The notes beneath the pieces are model-generated. The model did no database searches and was not told the origin of the DNA. It worked only from the letters and a program-made list of their open reading frames with translations. The position numbers and the translations under genes were made by a program. This document shows, in pieces, positions 35,645 to 47,406 of a DNA stretch of 64,000 bases (positions are counted from its first letter, which is position 1; every line of letters begins with the position of its first letter). The DNA comes from Marthasterias glacialis (lineage: Eukaryota; Echinodermata; Asteroidea; Forcipulatida; Asteriidae): NCBI GenBank assembly GCA_911728455.2, contig OU452232.1, positions 6,475,227-6,539,226 on the forward strand, given 5' to 3'.

Positions 35645-38215
35645 ATTGGCGACACAACATCTGACATTTTTTATCCTTCAATCAAATTTAATTTGTAGGC
35701 AGCTTTCCAAATATAAGAAGTCAACAAAAAACATATTCAGTTTTGTTTGTGGTATGTGGATACAACTTCCATTGATTGACGAAACTTCCGACAGCAGGTC
35801 GGCGTTGTCATTGAGGAGAATCCAGGGCTACCATTTTATCGCAATCACAACTTTCAATGGTGTTGTCATTCATTACAAAACTTCGAAAATGGGAAGACAA
35901 AACACGCCAAGAAAATGTCCCTAAACAGCAAAAACACTTCACTTTTCTTACAAATGTTAACATTACATTGATAAACAAGTCTTGGACTATTTTCCTAACA
36001 GAACAGACAAATCTACTCCAAATTACCGTTCTTTGCAGCATTCTTGTGGTGGAATAGGCTTCAATCGTCCCTTTTTGAAAAGGAAAACGTGTACAAGCTA
36101 ATGGCGCGCTGATTCACTTCCGCCCATGGTTTCCGAAAATCAAAAATTTCAGTTTAGCGCCCCCTGTTGTCCGTCTATAGGTTTCAAATGATGACCACGC
36201 GTTATGGGATGAGGTGGTGGGCCTAGCCCGAGTACTAAACCCAACAATCTCGTTGTGGGATATTATCTAACACTCAGTGACAAGGGCAGTGATGGCCCTG
36301 CCATGTCACGAAATAATAGAGAACATAACCTTTTTTTCACAACCTAAATTTAAAGTTTTTTCCTGCATGGAAAAATGAACCACCACGGTGGTGATATATA
36401 AAATTCTGTAGGAACAAAACAATTTTCGAGAGGGTCTGCCAACAAAAAATTGCCCTAAAATTATGGTGATAGTGCGTTGGGGTAGCCAATGGGGAAATTT
36501 TTAGACCCGTATAGGCCTACGCCTCTAGACTGAACACTAAACTCCCCACCCCCAGCTTTCTAACAGCCCAGTGGATTATTCGTCCTCGTAGTCTACCATT
36601 GGACAGAAAAACCACAGCCACCCCTTCCGCCGTGAAACTTTCAGTTCATGTAGGCCAACATTTCTGAAAAAGTGAACGGACAGGCCTAATGACATCACAT
36701 ATTTCGACCGCGTGTTTTTTCCAAATTGAAAAGTATGTCGCATTTTTTACTATTTCAAGGTGAGTTGACCGCATTTCACAATGAGTTATGAATTAGTCGT
36801 TCGACTAACCTGTTCTTAAGAAAGATAACTGACCTTATAAACCAGTAACACTCGGCTCCTGCTGAACCAAAACAGTTCCAACTACGCCAGTAGTTTACCG
36901 CAACCACTTTCGACAGCTGCCATATTTTTATATCCCACTTGCTCATTTCACTTTATGTCAGCCAAAATACACATAAACCAACTATAGCACAACCTGTAAA
37001 ATAAGAACCTCCCAAAACATTTTCGAAGGCAACAAATTAACCACATTCCTGGCATACCTTTGCGTCAACAATTCCAACGACTAATTAAGGCATAATGTGC
37101 CATGTGATTGCGGTGACCGTCTACCGTCCAGTAGGCGATACCCCCGGTACAAGGCGGTTCAAACCGGTTCCAGGCAGATTGCGGCCAAGCAGTGTTAGTT
37201 TCTGAGGACGGAAAGGTTACGATCATCACAATAACATGACACTTGGCTGGAAATGACGAAACAATATTGACTTTTTGTTCTGAAAGCTTTTTTTTTTTGG
37301 TGTACGAAATGCCTTGAAAAACATTTCCGAGTAATGAATACTCGATTGTTCGAAAGCATTTTCCCCAAATACTTGATTTGCCGGATCCATAAACATTCAA
37401 CACCCCCACCAAAAAATAAAAATATGAAAAACAAAATGATCATTAACCGTTCGCCTCGCTGCCTAACCTCAAAAACTGACCACGTAAATTCATGGAATTT
37501 TCCCAGGGTTGGTAGAAGTATGTTTATTGAAAATAGACGGCGGTAATGAATTCAATTTTTCAAAAAGAAATGATGCAATATAACTTTATAAAATTTTTAT
37601 ACCCGTTAAATGCACAAACATTCGGATCACCTTTTCCAAAAAGTAAGGTCTGATGATAATGTATGAGTTGGAACGATCACACTAGACTTGCTCTGGGATT
37701 CAATATCAAATAAATCATGCATCACCTTCCTTGAGTTCGAATTATATTCCGTGTGCATAAATTAAATGACATTGTAAATGCATTGTTCCAGAATGGTGTG
37801 TTTAGATATTATAATATGAATGAATTATCTATGTAAATTATTATTATTATTAAAATAAGTATTTTGGTGTTAAAAGAATGCATTTAAAGGGCCTAGGCGT
37901 TCTTATATAATGATTGAAGTGATCATTTTATAAAGATAGGCCTGTGTATCTTTTTAAAATTCCAATGAAGGTTATCTGGTTGAAGAAGAGATCGTTTTAA
38001 CTTTACGAAGACAAAATCAAGAAGGGTACCGAGTTAACTGTTAAGACGACTTTTATATGTTTTGAGGCATTGCATGGTGAGGTATCAATGTATATTTGGT
38101 TTGCGGTAACACCATGTGACTATATCCACTCTGCTATACAGCCTACAGTAGATTGTTTTTGTGAGGAACTTGTTCTGTTATTATTCTACTACTCAGGAGT
38201 AGATTTCAGAATTCG
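35645..38215. other. No gene recognised
   Basis: AT-rich sequence. Open stretches near 35490-36057 and 37065-37546 show no domain. A segment at 36115-36190 resembles 34770-34840 (CGCCCATGG ... TGTCCGTCTA), so it is probably repeat-derived. Confidence 0.4.
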
Positions 38216-38221
38216 GGGGGA

Positions 38222-38405
38222 CAACTCAGTTCTGAAAAGAACTGTCTTGCTTATTAAGTACTACCTGGGGAGGTAGGAAATCGGCCAGAACTACTACTAC
38301 TTTTTCGCTTAGTGGATCGAGGGGACTTCTCAGACAACTTCACTGCCGCGGAGTGAGTTTATTGCTCTCAACGTTTCGACTAGCCTGCTCTAGTCATCGT
38401 CAGGA
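38222..38405 (-). repeat. Repeat with hammerhead-like core and histone-type tetraloop hairpin
   Basis: Read on the minus strand, CTCCTGACGATGACTAG, a loop and CTAGTCGAAACG (38405-38361) give a CTGANGA-stem-GAAA arrangement. About 110 bases further on, CAGTTCTTTTCAGAACTG (38229-38246) forms a hairpin with the same TTTC loop as the element at 4597-4950 but a different, still complementary stem. Not coding. Confidence 0.6.
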
Positions 38406-38519
38406 GACAGAAAAGTGTTTGAGATGCTGGTATCTTTATAGGGCTTCAGAGGTTTCAGTATCATGAGTCAGATAACTTACTTATTACATTTCCAAATTTA
38501 ATGACAAGCCAAGGCTCGG

Positions 38520-39458
38520 CTTGCGTCCTTCGGAACCTAATTTCATAGCGCTGCACGCTTAACCGCGAAAAAAGCAAAACACAAAACAATGTGCTTACCA
38601 TACCATGGCCCAATTTCATAAAGCCCGTGAGCACCAAAAACTCGCTAAGCATAGAACAAACTTTCTTTGCTGAAACAGGTTACCAGCCCAATTTTCATAT
38701 AGTTTACATTGTTTCAACTGGTGCCTTACTCATTTTCTGCTTAGCAAAAATATTCACAAAGCAGTAATTTCTGCTTAACAGCTTTATGAAATTGGGCCAT
38801 GTCACATCTACCGTTTGTGACTGGTTTCCTACTTGTTTTTGCTTAGCGGGCATTTTGACGCACTATCGTATGCTTTTAAGCAGCTCTATACAGAACCCAA
38901 TTTCAAAAAGCTGCTTTAGCACAAAAGGCAGCTAAGCACAACAAAAGTTATGCTTACCAGAGTAAGGTTACCAGCCAAAAATGTACAAAATGTGACTGCT
39001 ATCCTGCTTCTTTTTGCTAAGCAGAATTTGTTTATGCAATATTTTCTGCTTAAGCAGCTCTATGAAAGTGCACCTTGAACCCAATTTCAACAAGCTGCTT
39101 AAGCACAAACATTAAGCATAAAACAATTGTGCTTACCCACAAAAGTTGATATGCCAAATTGCCATGTCATTATATGTACTACTTTAACTGGTTTCCTGCT
39201 TATTTTTTGCTTAGCAGAAATTTGTTAATCAATATTTTCTGCTTTAAAAGCAACTCTATGCAGGACCCAATTTCATCGAGCTGCTTTTATAAGCACAAAC
39301 ATTAATAGTTACAGATAAAACAATTGTGCTTACCATGCAAGGTTAGCCAGCCAAAACGCCATGTCATAATACCATTTTGTGACTGGTTTCCTGCCAAGTT
39401 TGCTTAACAGAATATTCATTAAGCAAAATTTTTTGCGTAAGCAGCTTTAAATTGGGCC
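38520..39458. repeat. Array of diverged copies of an inverted-repeat element
   Basis: Five to six copies of a unit of about 170-190 bp bounded by CCCAATTTCA and TTTATGAAATTGGGCC, each with TTAAGCACAAC ... GGTTACCAGCCAAA ... TGACTGGTTTCCTGC ... TTTTGCTTAGCAGAA. One more copy lies at 44876-45045. The copies differ by many substitutions and indels, so the family is old. Confidence 0.8.
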
Positions 39459-39459
39459 C

Positions 39460-41756
39460 AGCCTTTTATAACAACACAGCATGAACAAGCTGAGATCTGC
39501 AATCAGAGTGTATTCAAATGTTTTTCAATGTTTGTCAATTGTATGTATAATTAATATGTTTTATCTGTCATTTCATTTAAACATATAGGCCTACATGTGC
39601 ATCAACACAAATTGATGCATTAAAATAACCTGATTCCCTTTCCAAGGAATCTTGATATATGAATTTTTATTTCAATGTGATGAACATTTATGACATTTTT
39701 TATTGGCCTAGTAAAATGTTATCACAATATTTTTCAAACTTCAAAAGCCTTTCTTATTTCTTTTAAAATAATTATTTTACCCGGCTCAGTAAGTTCTAAC
39801 GAGTGACTGTGAAACATAAAATTGCAGGTAGCATTTTTGAGAAAAACATTAACGGTCATCCGTGGGGACCCTCACCCCCACATTTTGCACCCAAACATAA
39901 AACAAAGTTTGGTTATAAATGTCATAAATGCTATGTTGGAAATCAGATATTCAATCCCCCCCAACTCAACCTCGTACCAATTTTTTCCCATCATGCTTTG
40001 CTTGCTCATAACCCCTGGAATTGGTTAATTAAAATGTGCCAATATATGGCGCATTTTAATTAAGCTTGTGGCCGATCCACTGTACGTGTGCGCTCAATGA
40101 AATGTCTAACCGTATGCAGTACCGTGTAAAAACATAATTCATTTGAAGTGGAAATGCGTCAAAATACTTTTGGCATGCGTGAACTAAGCGCCCTACTAGC
40201 ACTTCGAAGTTTCCAGCAAGTGGGCGCGCAAATCAGTCACTTTTGGAAGCCAATCAGCATTGTTTTTCAGTACATGGTAGCGAGGCTGCCCCAAACCACT
40301 TCTTTGCCTATCACTTAATGCCCCGCCCCTCCCTCACTTTAGAGTGTGGCGCCACCACTGCTGCCATTAACTGGTAGCCTGTTCCAGGCAATCTCCAATA
40401 ACAACATTCAATTTCAACATAATTTTAACATAATTTTCTTGTATATAAATAGTAGGACATGGCTGCTGCCAAGTGGACTTGAAAAACTGGCTCGAGTGGG
40501 GAGCATCCCAAAGCCCATCGCCAGTAAAGGGACAAGGGTTCACCAGACACACAATAACCGCAACTGTCAAACGGCTTGTCAGATAAACGGAGATACTTTT
40601 AATGAGCAAAGGCAAAACACACGGAGAATGAAAACACGACCAGAGCAGAGTGAGGGTCAAAGGTCACGAATGCTGCCGCTGGCAAGAGGGCGCAATCACA
40701 ACTACTGGCGCATCCTATTAATTATAGGTTTTCCAGGTCAATTTCAGCAAGAGTAAATTCAGTTTCATTAACATCCATTCAAATTGACGCACGTTTCCCT
40801 GACTCCATCAGACTAGGATTTTATTTTGGCTACTATTTCATTCACTTTCGTTTTCATGCACACATGACTTCGTTCTTCTCATTTAAGTTCGTTTTAGTAA
40901 TTCTTTTTCATATAATAGCCATCCAAGACTACACTTGCACCAGGATCACTTGTTTACAATTGCACTTATTTTCAACTGATGAAATTGAGTGGTTGACCAG
41001 CCATTTACTGTTTGCTTTTGCGAAACTAAATTATCTTTGCGACCTGATAAATTTGAATGATTTTATTTGACCAGTGAGTCCTAAACTGTTGAAATTGGAT
41101 CACTCCTTTTGACTGATGAATGCTGGCGCAACGGAATATTCATTTTCAAACGAAATTGAATAATTGGCCTGGAAAACCCATTAGTAAGCTACACATGAGT
41201 TAACAATGTGATGATACAACATAATTACAGCATGTGAAAAACAGTGAAAATTTGCACACAACATACTTACCAAAATATAGCCATCAGTTACATCACTCAC
41301 TTTTTTTCATAGACAAATAAATATTCAACCCTCTCGCTGCCGAATTGTTTTGACATAAACAACTGCTGGTGACCGTAATTGTTTGACCAAAGTGTAAAGC
41401 TAACCTTGATTTCAAGGCTGTTTGATAGCTTTGCTTATATCAAACTTAACCCCAGCCGCCTGAATGCGATGCAACCCCAGTGGCCTGATGGACTCACAGT
41501 GTGCTAGCTCCGTGAGCCCCTACATACACACAGTACTGGCGCGAGAACCACAGGCTCACAGCCTTTACAATCTTGTATTCTGCCGGGTCTTGCGGTTAGG
41601 GTAATGAGCACGATGTGCTGGTAATAAAAGGATCTTGATTGGCCATCTGAAGCAGTCTTGTTTAACAATATGCAAGATTGCTCTAGCACACATGGCAACA
41701 ACACACAGTGTAGCCCACCAATTAGCTCGCTGTGATTGGCTATTTTTTTTTTTTTT
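39460..41756. other. No gene recognised
   Basis: A perfect AT-rich hairpin lies at 40025-40062 (TTAATTAAAATG ... GCATTTTAATTAA). A 136-codon plus-strand open stretch at 40346-40756 has no recognisable domain. The TM7 exon of the receptor could lie here or beyond, but I could not identify it. Confidence 0.4.
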
Positions 41757-42020
41757 TTTTTTTAATGGAAGTCGCCAGACACACAGGGCCAGTAAGCCAC
41801 TCGAGGTGTGGGCTACAAATCAACTGTTTTGTCCAGGGGCTGGTGCCACCTACTCCTGGGGCTGAAACAGGGTTACCCCCTTTACAGTCCGTAAGGATGT
41901 AGGCTTGGGTATCATCCATCAGAAGCCTGGCTGGTAGAGCAGAAGGCTCTACCTCCTCAACTTTTACGAAGCAATCATGGTTAAGTGCCTTGCTCAAGGA
42001 CACAAGTGTCATGACCGGGA
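41757..42020 (-). mobile_element. Partial SINE related to family A
   Basis: Read on the minus strand, CCCGGTCATGACACTTGTGT and CCTTGAGCAAGGCACTTAAC match the family A body just after the B box. The tRNA-like head is missing, and the other end joins different sequence ending in a T-rich run (41743-41763). Confidence 0.6.
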
Positions 42021-42544
42021 AAAGAATTATGCATTATTCATAAAAAAACAATTTGCATATCCACTCATTCCCCCCCCCCCCCATTTTTCACAGATTTCCG
42101 AAGAAAAGCAATTAAACACATAAGACACAGGGTGAACAAGATCGTAAAGGCTGTGAGCCTCTCGTTAGGACTGTGACATGATAGGACTGTGGGGGAGCTG
42201 TGTGTGGGCACGGCGCAAGCAGTAGGTATGTGTGGGGGGCTTGCACAGCTAACGCTACATGGGTGCATGGTGAGAGCGTTGGATGCTATTTTTGAGTCTT
42301 TCGGGCGGCTGGGATGGCATCGCATTCACGCAGCTGGGGTTATGTTTAGTTGGCAAAGCTATCTCACAGCCTTGAAATCAAGGCTAGTGAAAAGCCCATC
42401 TTACATAGCAGCTTAGTGAAAAACAAATAATGAAAACTAGCCTTGCTAATTACGTTCCCTTTCATATAATACAAAAAACCAAAGACATTGGTCAATGGCT
42501 TTCTGACTGGCTCCCGAAAAACAGATACTGACAAAAATAAGGAG

Positions 42545-42682
42545 ACCAAAATAGGGAGACCCCCAACATAAGGGCTACAGATATCTCATATTTTGGTAGA
42601 GGACCTGCACGTTAATTGGCAGTCGCAGGTTCAAATCCTGTTTCAGGCAATTTTTCTTTGTTCACCCCCAAAAATCCTTTTA
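42545..42682 (+). mobile_element. tRNA-derived SINE, family B, copy 2
   Basis: AAAATAGGGAGACCCCCAAC leader, B-box-like GGTTCAAATCC, then TTTTTCTTTGTTCACCCCCA. The A box is decayed. Confidence 0.75.
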
Positions 42683-42920
42683 TAGAGGCGTATCCTGACT
42701 GGATCGAGAGCAGCGTAGGGATAGAGATGGATCATTGCCTGGGCTTTGCTTCTTTGCACAGAATCTACACTTCAACCGGGACGCAATGCGGCAAACCTCT
42801 TCTTGTTGAACACAACACATGAAGCATACATACACCGCCTTAAAAAAAACACACACACAAAAGAAAAACGATCAAAGGTATAAAACAGTTGTAAAAAGTT
42901 ATCAAAGTTATTTAGTTTTG

Positions 42921-43250
42921 CTGGAAGAGTAGGGGTTTTTCCTGGTGTTTCTGGTTCATAGCAAGCACCCTTGTTTATAGGTTTCCTCAGGCTTCCAAGC
43001 TACAGTGATTACTTAGTTTGCTGGAAGAGTAGGGGTTTACCCTGGTGTTTCTGGTTCACAGCCAGCACCCTTGTCTACAGGTTTCCTCAGACTTCCCAGC
43101 TACAGTGATTATTAAGTTTGCTGGAAGAGCAGGGGTTTACCCTGGTGTTTCTGGTTCATAGCAAGCACCCTTGTTTATAGGTTTCCTCAGGCTTCCGAGC
43201 TACAGTGATTACTTAGTTTGCTGGAAGAGTAGGGGTTTACCCTGCTGTTC
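42921..43250 (+). repeat. 100-bp tandem array made from the 3' part of SINE family A
   Basis: CTGGAAGAGTAGGGGTTTAC begins units at 42921, 43021, 43121 and 43221, an exact 100-bp period, 3.3 copies. Each unit equals the SINE segment from GGAAGAGTAGGGGTT through AGCTACAGTGATTA (compare 900-990). It lies about 100 bp from the receptor exon at 43351. Confidence 0.9.
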
Positions 43251-43350
43251 ACACTAAATACAGGTTTTCTAGAGTTTTCAGCTTCGTTAAATGAAGTTTT
43301 CTTTCCAAGTACTGTTGTATTTATTACCATAAACAACAATATCATACTAC

Positions 43351-43621
43351 CTGCACTGAGCTGACGGTACAGAAGATGACTTCGTAGGTGGGGTCGCTTG
43401 TTGCAATAACCAGGAATCCAAAACACCAGGCTAAGCTCATGAGGGCCGAGACACCGACGGCGCTCTGGAGGCGTTTGGCAATCTGCCGGACACGGGAAAC
43501 CTCTTGGAGCCTGAGGAGGCCGTGTAAGGTCAGGAGGTACATGATGATGTTGATGATGATGAGAATGACCATGGGGGTAAAGACACCCAGATACATCGGT
43601 AGACCAAAGCTGATGAAACAA
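43351..43621 (-). CDS. Receptor exon: TM5, ICL3 and TM6
   Basis: The acceptor is caattgcag and the donor is CAG|GTAGTA. The exon is 271 bp, phase 2 to phase 0. It starts with the conserved ECL2 Cys (YCFISFGLP), then TM5 (PMVILIIINIIMYLLTLH), a basic ICL3 (VRQIAKRLQSA) and TM6 (MSLAWCFGFLVIA), ending IFCTVSSVQ where the family has the NSLQ that opens TM7. The next exon should begin with TM7; I did not find it. Intact. Confidence 0.92.
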
Positions 43622-44269
43622 CTGCAATTGAAGAAAGAAAAAAAACCAAACAAACCAAAAAAAACCAACTCAGGACAACTGGTAATTTGTAAGTTTCCAG
43701 ATACAAAACATTGTGTTATTTCATATCCAAACTTATCATCCAATCAGATTGCTCAACAGCCGTGGCTTATAGAGCCATAAACAACGGCTGCAATTTTATA
43801 TCCAATGGTGCGTAATTACTGTTGGAGCACACATACACGCTCGCGCAAGATGCAAAATCTTTGCATATCTTTAGTTCAATTTGAGCTTTGTTTGAACATG
43901 CCGTGATCACACTTTAGTCAGCTGGAAGATAAATTCTTCAGCCTCGTTTGATATGGGACGCAGAAGTGCTATATTTTTCCGTATTCCACTCGCTCAACGT
44001 AACAGTGAACAAAGTTTGCAACTTTCTTAATATAACCCTGCTGTGCACCGACGGAATCTACGGGCACAATCACACCCTCACAATGTTTCGAACAGTACAA
44101 TTTTATAATTGCGTTTAAATTTTGTTTTTGGCAAACACAATCCCTTTCACATGGTCTTAACCATCAGATAAACCCTTTAGACCCAATAAAACAAATTCCA
44201 AGTCTCCAAGCCGTCTGGAAGCCAACAGGCTCAATTTCACAGAGCTGCTTAACCAGTAGGTGCCGGATG

Positions 44270-44880
44270 AGGTGTGACCACGCAAATGCTTCCCCTGCCT
44301 GGACACAGAAGCCATGTAAAGACGCCATTATGTAATTTCGGACCACCAGAGCAAAGGTCTCTCGATCATTCAACTACGGAGCGTGCTTAGACCACACACA
44401 TGCCATCTAATGTTTCATTACACCCACACAAAGACAAAAAAGGTCTTATATATACTGGCAATTTGTGGTTATTCAGAGGTGATTTTTGTGTAATCCCCGG
44501 TTACAGACCTTTGTCCTTTTGTTCCATGAGGAGGATAACAGGCCATCAAGAGGTTTCCACCATTGTTCATTCATTGCATTTCGGCTCAATTGAGGTAAGT
44601 CAAAGTGAGCCGGCAATCGAGCCATGGTTTTGTGTTTATTGCCACTCCTGTGCCGCAGGTAATGGCCGATGTTTTGCAATTCACGGTGATAGTTTCTTGG
44701 TCAAGAAACAAAACGGACGATCCTATAAAGAGAATCGTTGCTCTCTTGGCATGGTCAAATCAGGGTTTCTTTGAGCCAGTGGTACCCTACAGGAACAAAG
44801 ATTCTGGCAGTTCCGCCAAAAGAAAAAAAAAGGGAAAAAAAAGAAAAGAAAAAGAATCCCGGCGGCAACTGGTTCAGCAC
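44270..44880 (+). repeat. Dispersed repeat R1, longest copy, intronic
   Basis: Starts near GACCACGCAAATGCTTCCCC and ends GAATCCCGGCGGCAACTGGTT. It is antisense to the receptor, in the intron between the TM4 and TM5 exons. A piece of another copy lies at 45590-45735 in the TM3-TM4 region. Confidence 0.75.
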
Positions 44881-45045
44881 AGAAAGTAGTTAAGCACAAC
44901 AAAATTATGCTTACTAGGAAAAGGTTACCAGCCAAAATATGACACATTTACCATCTATGACTGGTATCCTGCTCATTTTTGCTCATCGGCAGCAAATTGT
45001 AAAGCAGAATTATCTGCTTAAGCAGAGCTATGAAAGTGGGTCCTG
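44876..45045. repeat. Single copy of the CAATTTCA/TGAAATTG element
   Basis: TTAAGCACAACAAAATTATG, GGTTACCAGCCAAA and TGACTGGTATCCTGCTCATT match the array at 38520-39458. It lies in the TM4-TM5 intron. Confidence 0.8.
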
Positions 45046-45397
45046 GGAAGACATGACTGATTCCAGGCAGGAGTGGCTGTTAGCCCTTGCCTATTAGAGG
45101 ATTTGTTGTGAATTCCCGAGGGAATTCCTAGAGGGATGGTCTTGATTGAATTTCCTTTTTTTTTAAAGTCAAAGAAACAACCCAGGCTAATTTGACATTT
45201 GCCGTGCTGTGTCATAATTTGGCTAGGTCTCATCAGGGAACCTGGAATTTTTGGAGAATTTTGACTGGTTTTTTTTGGCAGGGTACATAACATTTGTTTA
45301 CAGACGTACTAGTCAAAACAGTCTTGATGGCATATCATGCAGGGTTTTAAAGCACGCAGGACTGAGAGCGCCAGAGAACGGACAATTTGCTACTTAC

Positions 45398-45464
45398 TAG
45401 TTTTCATTCAGATAGCTGTCATCAGGTGTCATTAGGGTTACTAAGACAACAACCACTGGAGATC
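45398..45464 (-). CDS. Receptor exon: TM4
   Basis: A small 67-bp exon, phase 1 to 2, between acceptor ctttgaag and donor GTAAGT. With one base from the previous exon it encodes GSPVVVVLVTLMTPDDSYLN and ENY. This fits adhesion-class TM4 (WG.P..iv.itl) and the start of ECL2, just before the conserved Cys in the next exon. Confidence 0.9.
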
Positions 45465-45790
45465 CTTCAAAGAATTAAAACAATAATCAATTGTCAAAGG
45501 CCAGAGTCTGCACTTTATGTAAACCAACAGTATACATGAAATAATAAACCTGTAAAAAATTGAAGCTCAATAGACCGAATTGCCCACCTGTGTTCTCTTG
45601 GCATTGTCAAGTCAGGGTTTCTTTATGCCAGCGGTACCCTCAAAGAAAAAAAGATTCCGGCAACTCCGCCAAAAGAATCCCGCCAGGGGGACGGGACAAA
45701 AAAAACCCAAAAGAATCCCAGCTGCAACTGGTTCAGAAGACTGGGGTGACAAAAACCCTTATAAATCAAATGAAACTATTAAATACTCAC

Positions 45791-45956
45791 CCCAAGCAAC
45801 GAGACATGGCCAAATTAGATCTCGGGTTGCAAACTCAGACGACACCTTCAATGTATTACACCAAATGTCCCTCACTTCAACGGTCATCCAGATCATCGTT
45901 GTGAGAGTAAAGTAGTGAAGTGATGCACTGATCATCGTACAGATAGATTGTAACTC
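45791..45956 (-). CDS. Receptor exon: TM3 and ICL2
   Basis: 166 bp, phase 0 to 1, with donor G|GTGAGT. I placed the acceptor at ctaccatgtttaag before 45956 because it gives phase 0, matching the previous exon. It encodes ELQSIC (the TM3 Cys that pairs with ECL2), LHYFTLTTMIWMTVEVRDIW (TM3), an ICL2 and LIWPCLVAWG at the start of TM4. A second possible acceptor about 35 bases upstream (tttcacag) would break the frame. Confidence 0.9.
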
Positions 45957-46047
45957 CTTAAACATGGTAGAGAAAATACTTTGAAATGACTTGTTGGTTT
46001 GCACTGTGAAAGGACAATTAGATGTAGGTTTATTATTATTATTACTA

Positions 46048-46208
46048 AGGGAATACAAGAGTGGCGACGAGGTCTTAATCGGCCGTTTCAAACCGTCACT
46101 ATCGCGGCCCGTGTGATATAAAGGCCCGAGCCGAAGGCCTTTATCGCACGGCCACGACACTGTAAGGTTTTAAACGGCCGATTAAGACCAAGTCACCACT
46201 CTTTTATT
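46048..46208. repeat. Palindromic element in the TM2-TM3 intron
   Basis: GGGAATACAAGAGTGGCGAC ... and ... CACTCTTTTATTCCC, plus GGTCTTAATCGGCCGTTT and its complement, form arms of about 45 bp around a CpG-rich loop with GGCCTTTAT and GGCCCG blocks. It fills over a third of a 452-bp intron. Confidence 0.85.
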
Positions 46209-46408
46209 CCCACTCATAAATGGCCTTTTATTGTTAAGAAATAAAATGAAATGATAGCGCCCTCTAGCGGTGATAGGCTTTGTAACTGTGGAACCAACCG
46301 CGGTGAAAAGGCTCTATGGTGAATGTGAGTTACCGTGGCAAACACCCGCCAAACGAGCGGCATTTCGTGCATGTTCGTAAACAAAATTGTCCAAGTTGTT
46401 TTATTTAC

Positions 46409-46514
46409 CGATGCCTTGTCTACGCCTCTGAGGTATATACCATATATGGCAACAACGGAGAGGCTGAAGTGAATGGAAATGTGATGAGCTTTTCTGTTTG
46501 TGTTCCAGAGTTTC
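46409..46514 (-). CDS. Receptor exon: ICL1 and TM2
   Basis: 106 bp, phase 2 to 0, acceptor tactgcag and donor GTAAAT. With two bases from the TM1 exon it encodes RKLWNTNRKAHHISIHFSLS and VVAIYGIYLRGVDKAS. This fits the adhesion/secretin pattern of a basic ICL1 followed by I.h.h.s..... TM2. The exact phase match to TM1 and TM3 exons supports both junctions. Confidence 0.92.
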
Positions 46515-47266
46515 CTGCAGTACAAAAAAAAAGTCACTTCAGTCACTAACATTTCTTTAAATTTTGAGGTGAACAACGACAAACTGAGCATTGGGCATTG
46601 AGATACGACTTTGTTGCAGAATCTACGTTACGTGAAACTCCCATTAGCCAAAAATTGCTGGAAATCAGCCGTTTTCAATGAAGTATCTATAAGATAAACA
46701 CCGGTGACCAGGTGCAGGGTTACTGCTGTATCAATTACAGCATGCACCTGTGTGGAAGGGCAAGCCGCTGGTGTCAAAATTACAGAAACATCCAGGAATA
46801 TGGAGGAAGTCCCACTGCTTCTTATTTAATATCTCAAGCTATATTTTTATGATTCAAAGGTGCTTTCATAAAATCTTCAGACACTTTTCTTTAATCATTG
46901 TTAATACATTAGAGTAAAAACAAGAACCTGGTAGGATTTTGGTGATATTTTTTGGCAGTAAACTCACAGGAAGTGCTCCATAATCTCGCTATTCAGAGCT
47001 CGTTAACACTGATCAGATAAAAGAGATCGTGTTGAAAAACTGCTCTATCCCAAACCGGTGAATACTGACCCCCGAGTTTGTCATAGGCAAGCTCGGGTCC
47101 ACTCCTAATGGGAAATTCACGTAACGTGAGATACGACCTTATTGCACCTACATAAAGATATGAAGAAAATGAAAGCATTTTGTTTGACCTAAATTCAGAT
47201 GGTGAAAGCTGAAAATTATCACATCAAGTCGGGGGGGGGGGGGGGTGGTGGGGCCTTATTTCTTAC

Positions 47267-47406
47267 CTTGTAGTGAGATTCACTACCAACGTGAACACAA
47301 ACGCTGCAATCGACACAACACAAGCAACTTGGGTTTTGAAACTGAGTGATATCTTTACAGGAGTGGTTATCGTGCTTGCTTCCTTGATATGAAGTTGAGT
47401 CGACTG
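47267..47406 (-). CDS. Receptor exon: juxtamembrane stalk and TM1
   Basis: 140 bp, phase 0 to 2, acceptor taccttcag and donor GTAAGA. It encodes QSTQLHIKEASTITTPVK, a short stalk, then TM1 (TQVACVVSIAAFVFTLVV). The stalk of about 20 residues has no CxW...CxCxHxT GPS motif and no cleavage-like HL-T/S site. The acceptor could be shifted three bases (CAGCAG), changing one Gln. Confidence 0.88.

Noticed and set aside
40346-40756. 136-codon plus-strand open frame
   Set aside because: No domain, low-complexity charged composition and no splice signals; probably chance or repeat-derived.
42065-42325. Minus-strand frame with hydrophobic AFTILFTLCLMCLIAFLRKS as candidate TM7 exon
   Set aside because: The only acceptor gives the wrong phase for the SSVQ junction, and the family pattern G-F-x-x-F-x-x-(H/Y) is absent.
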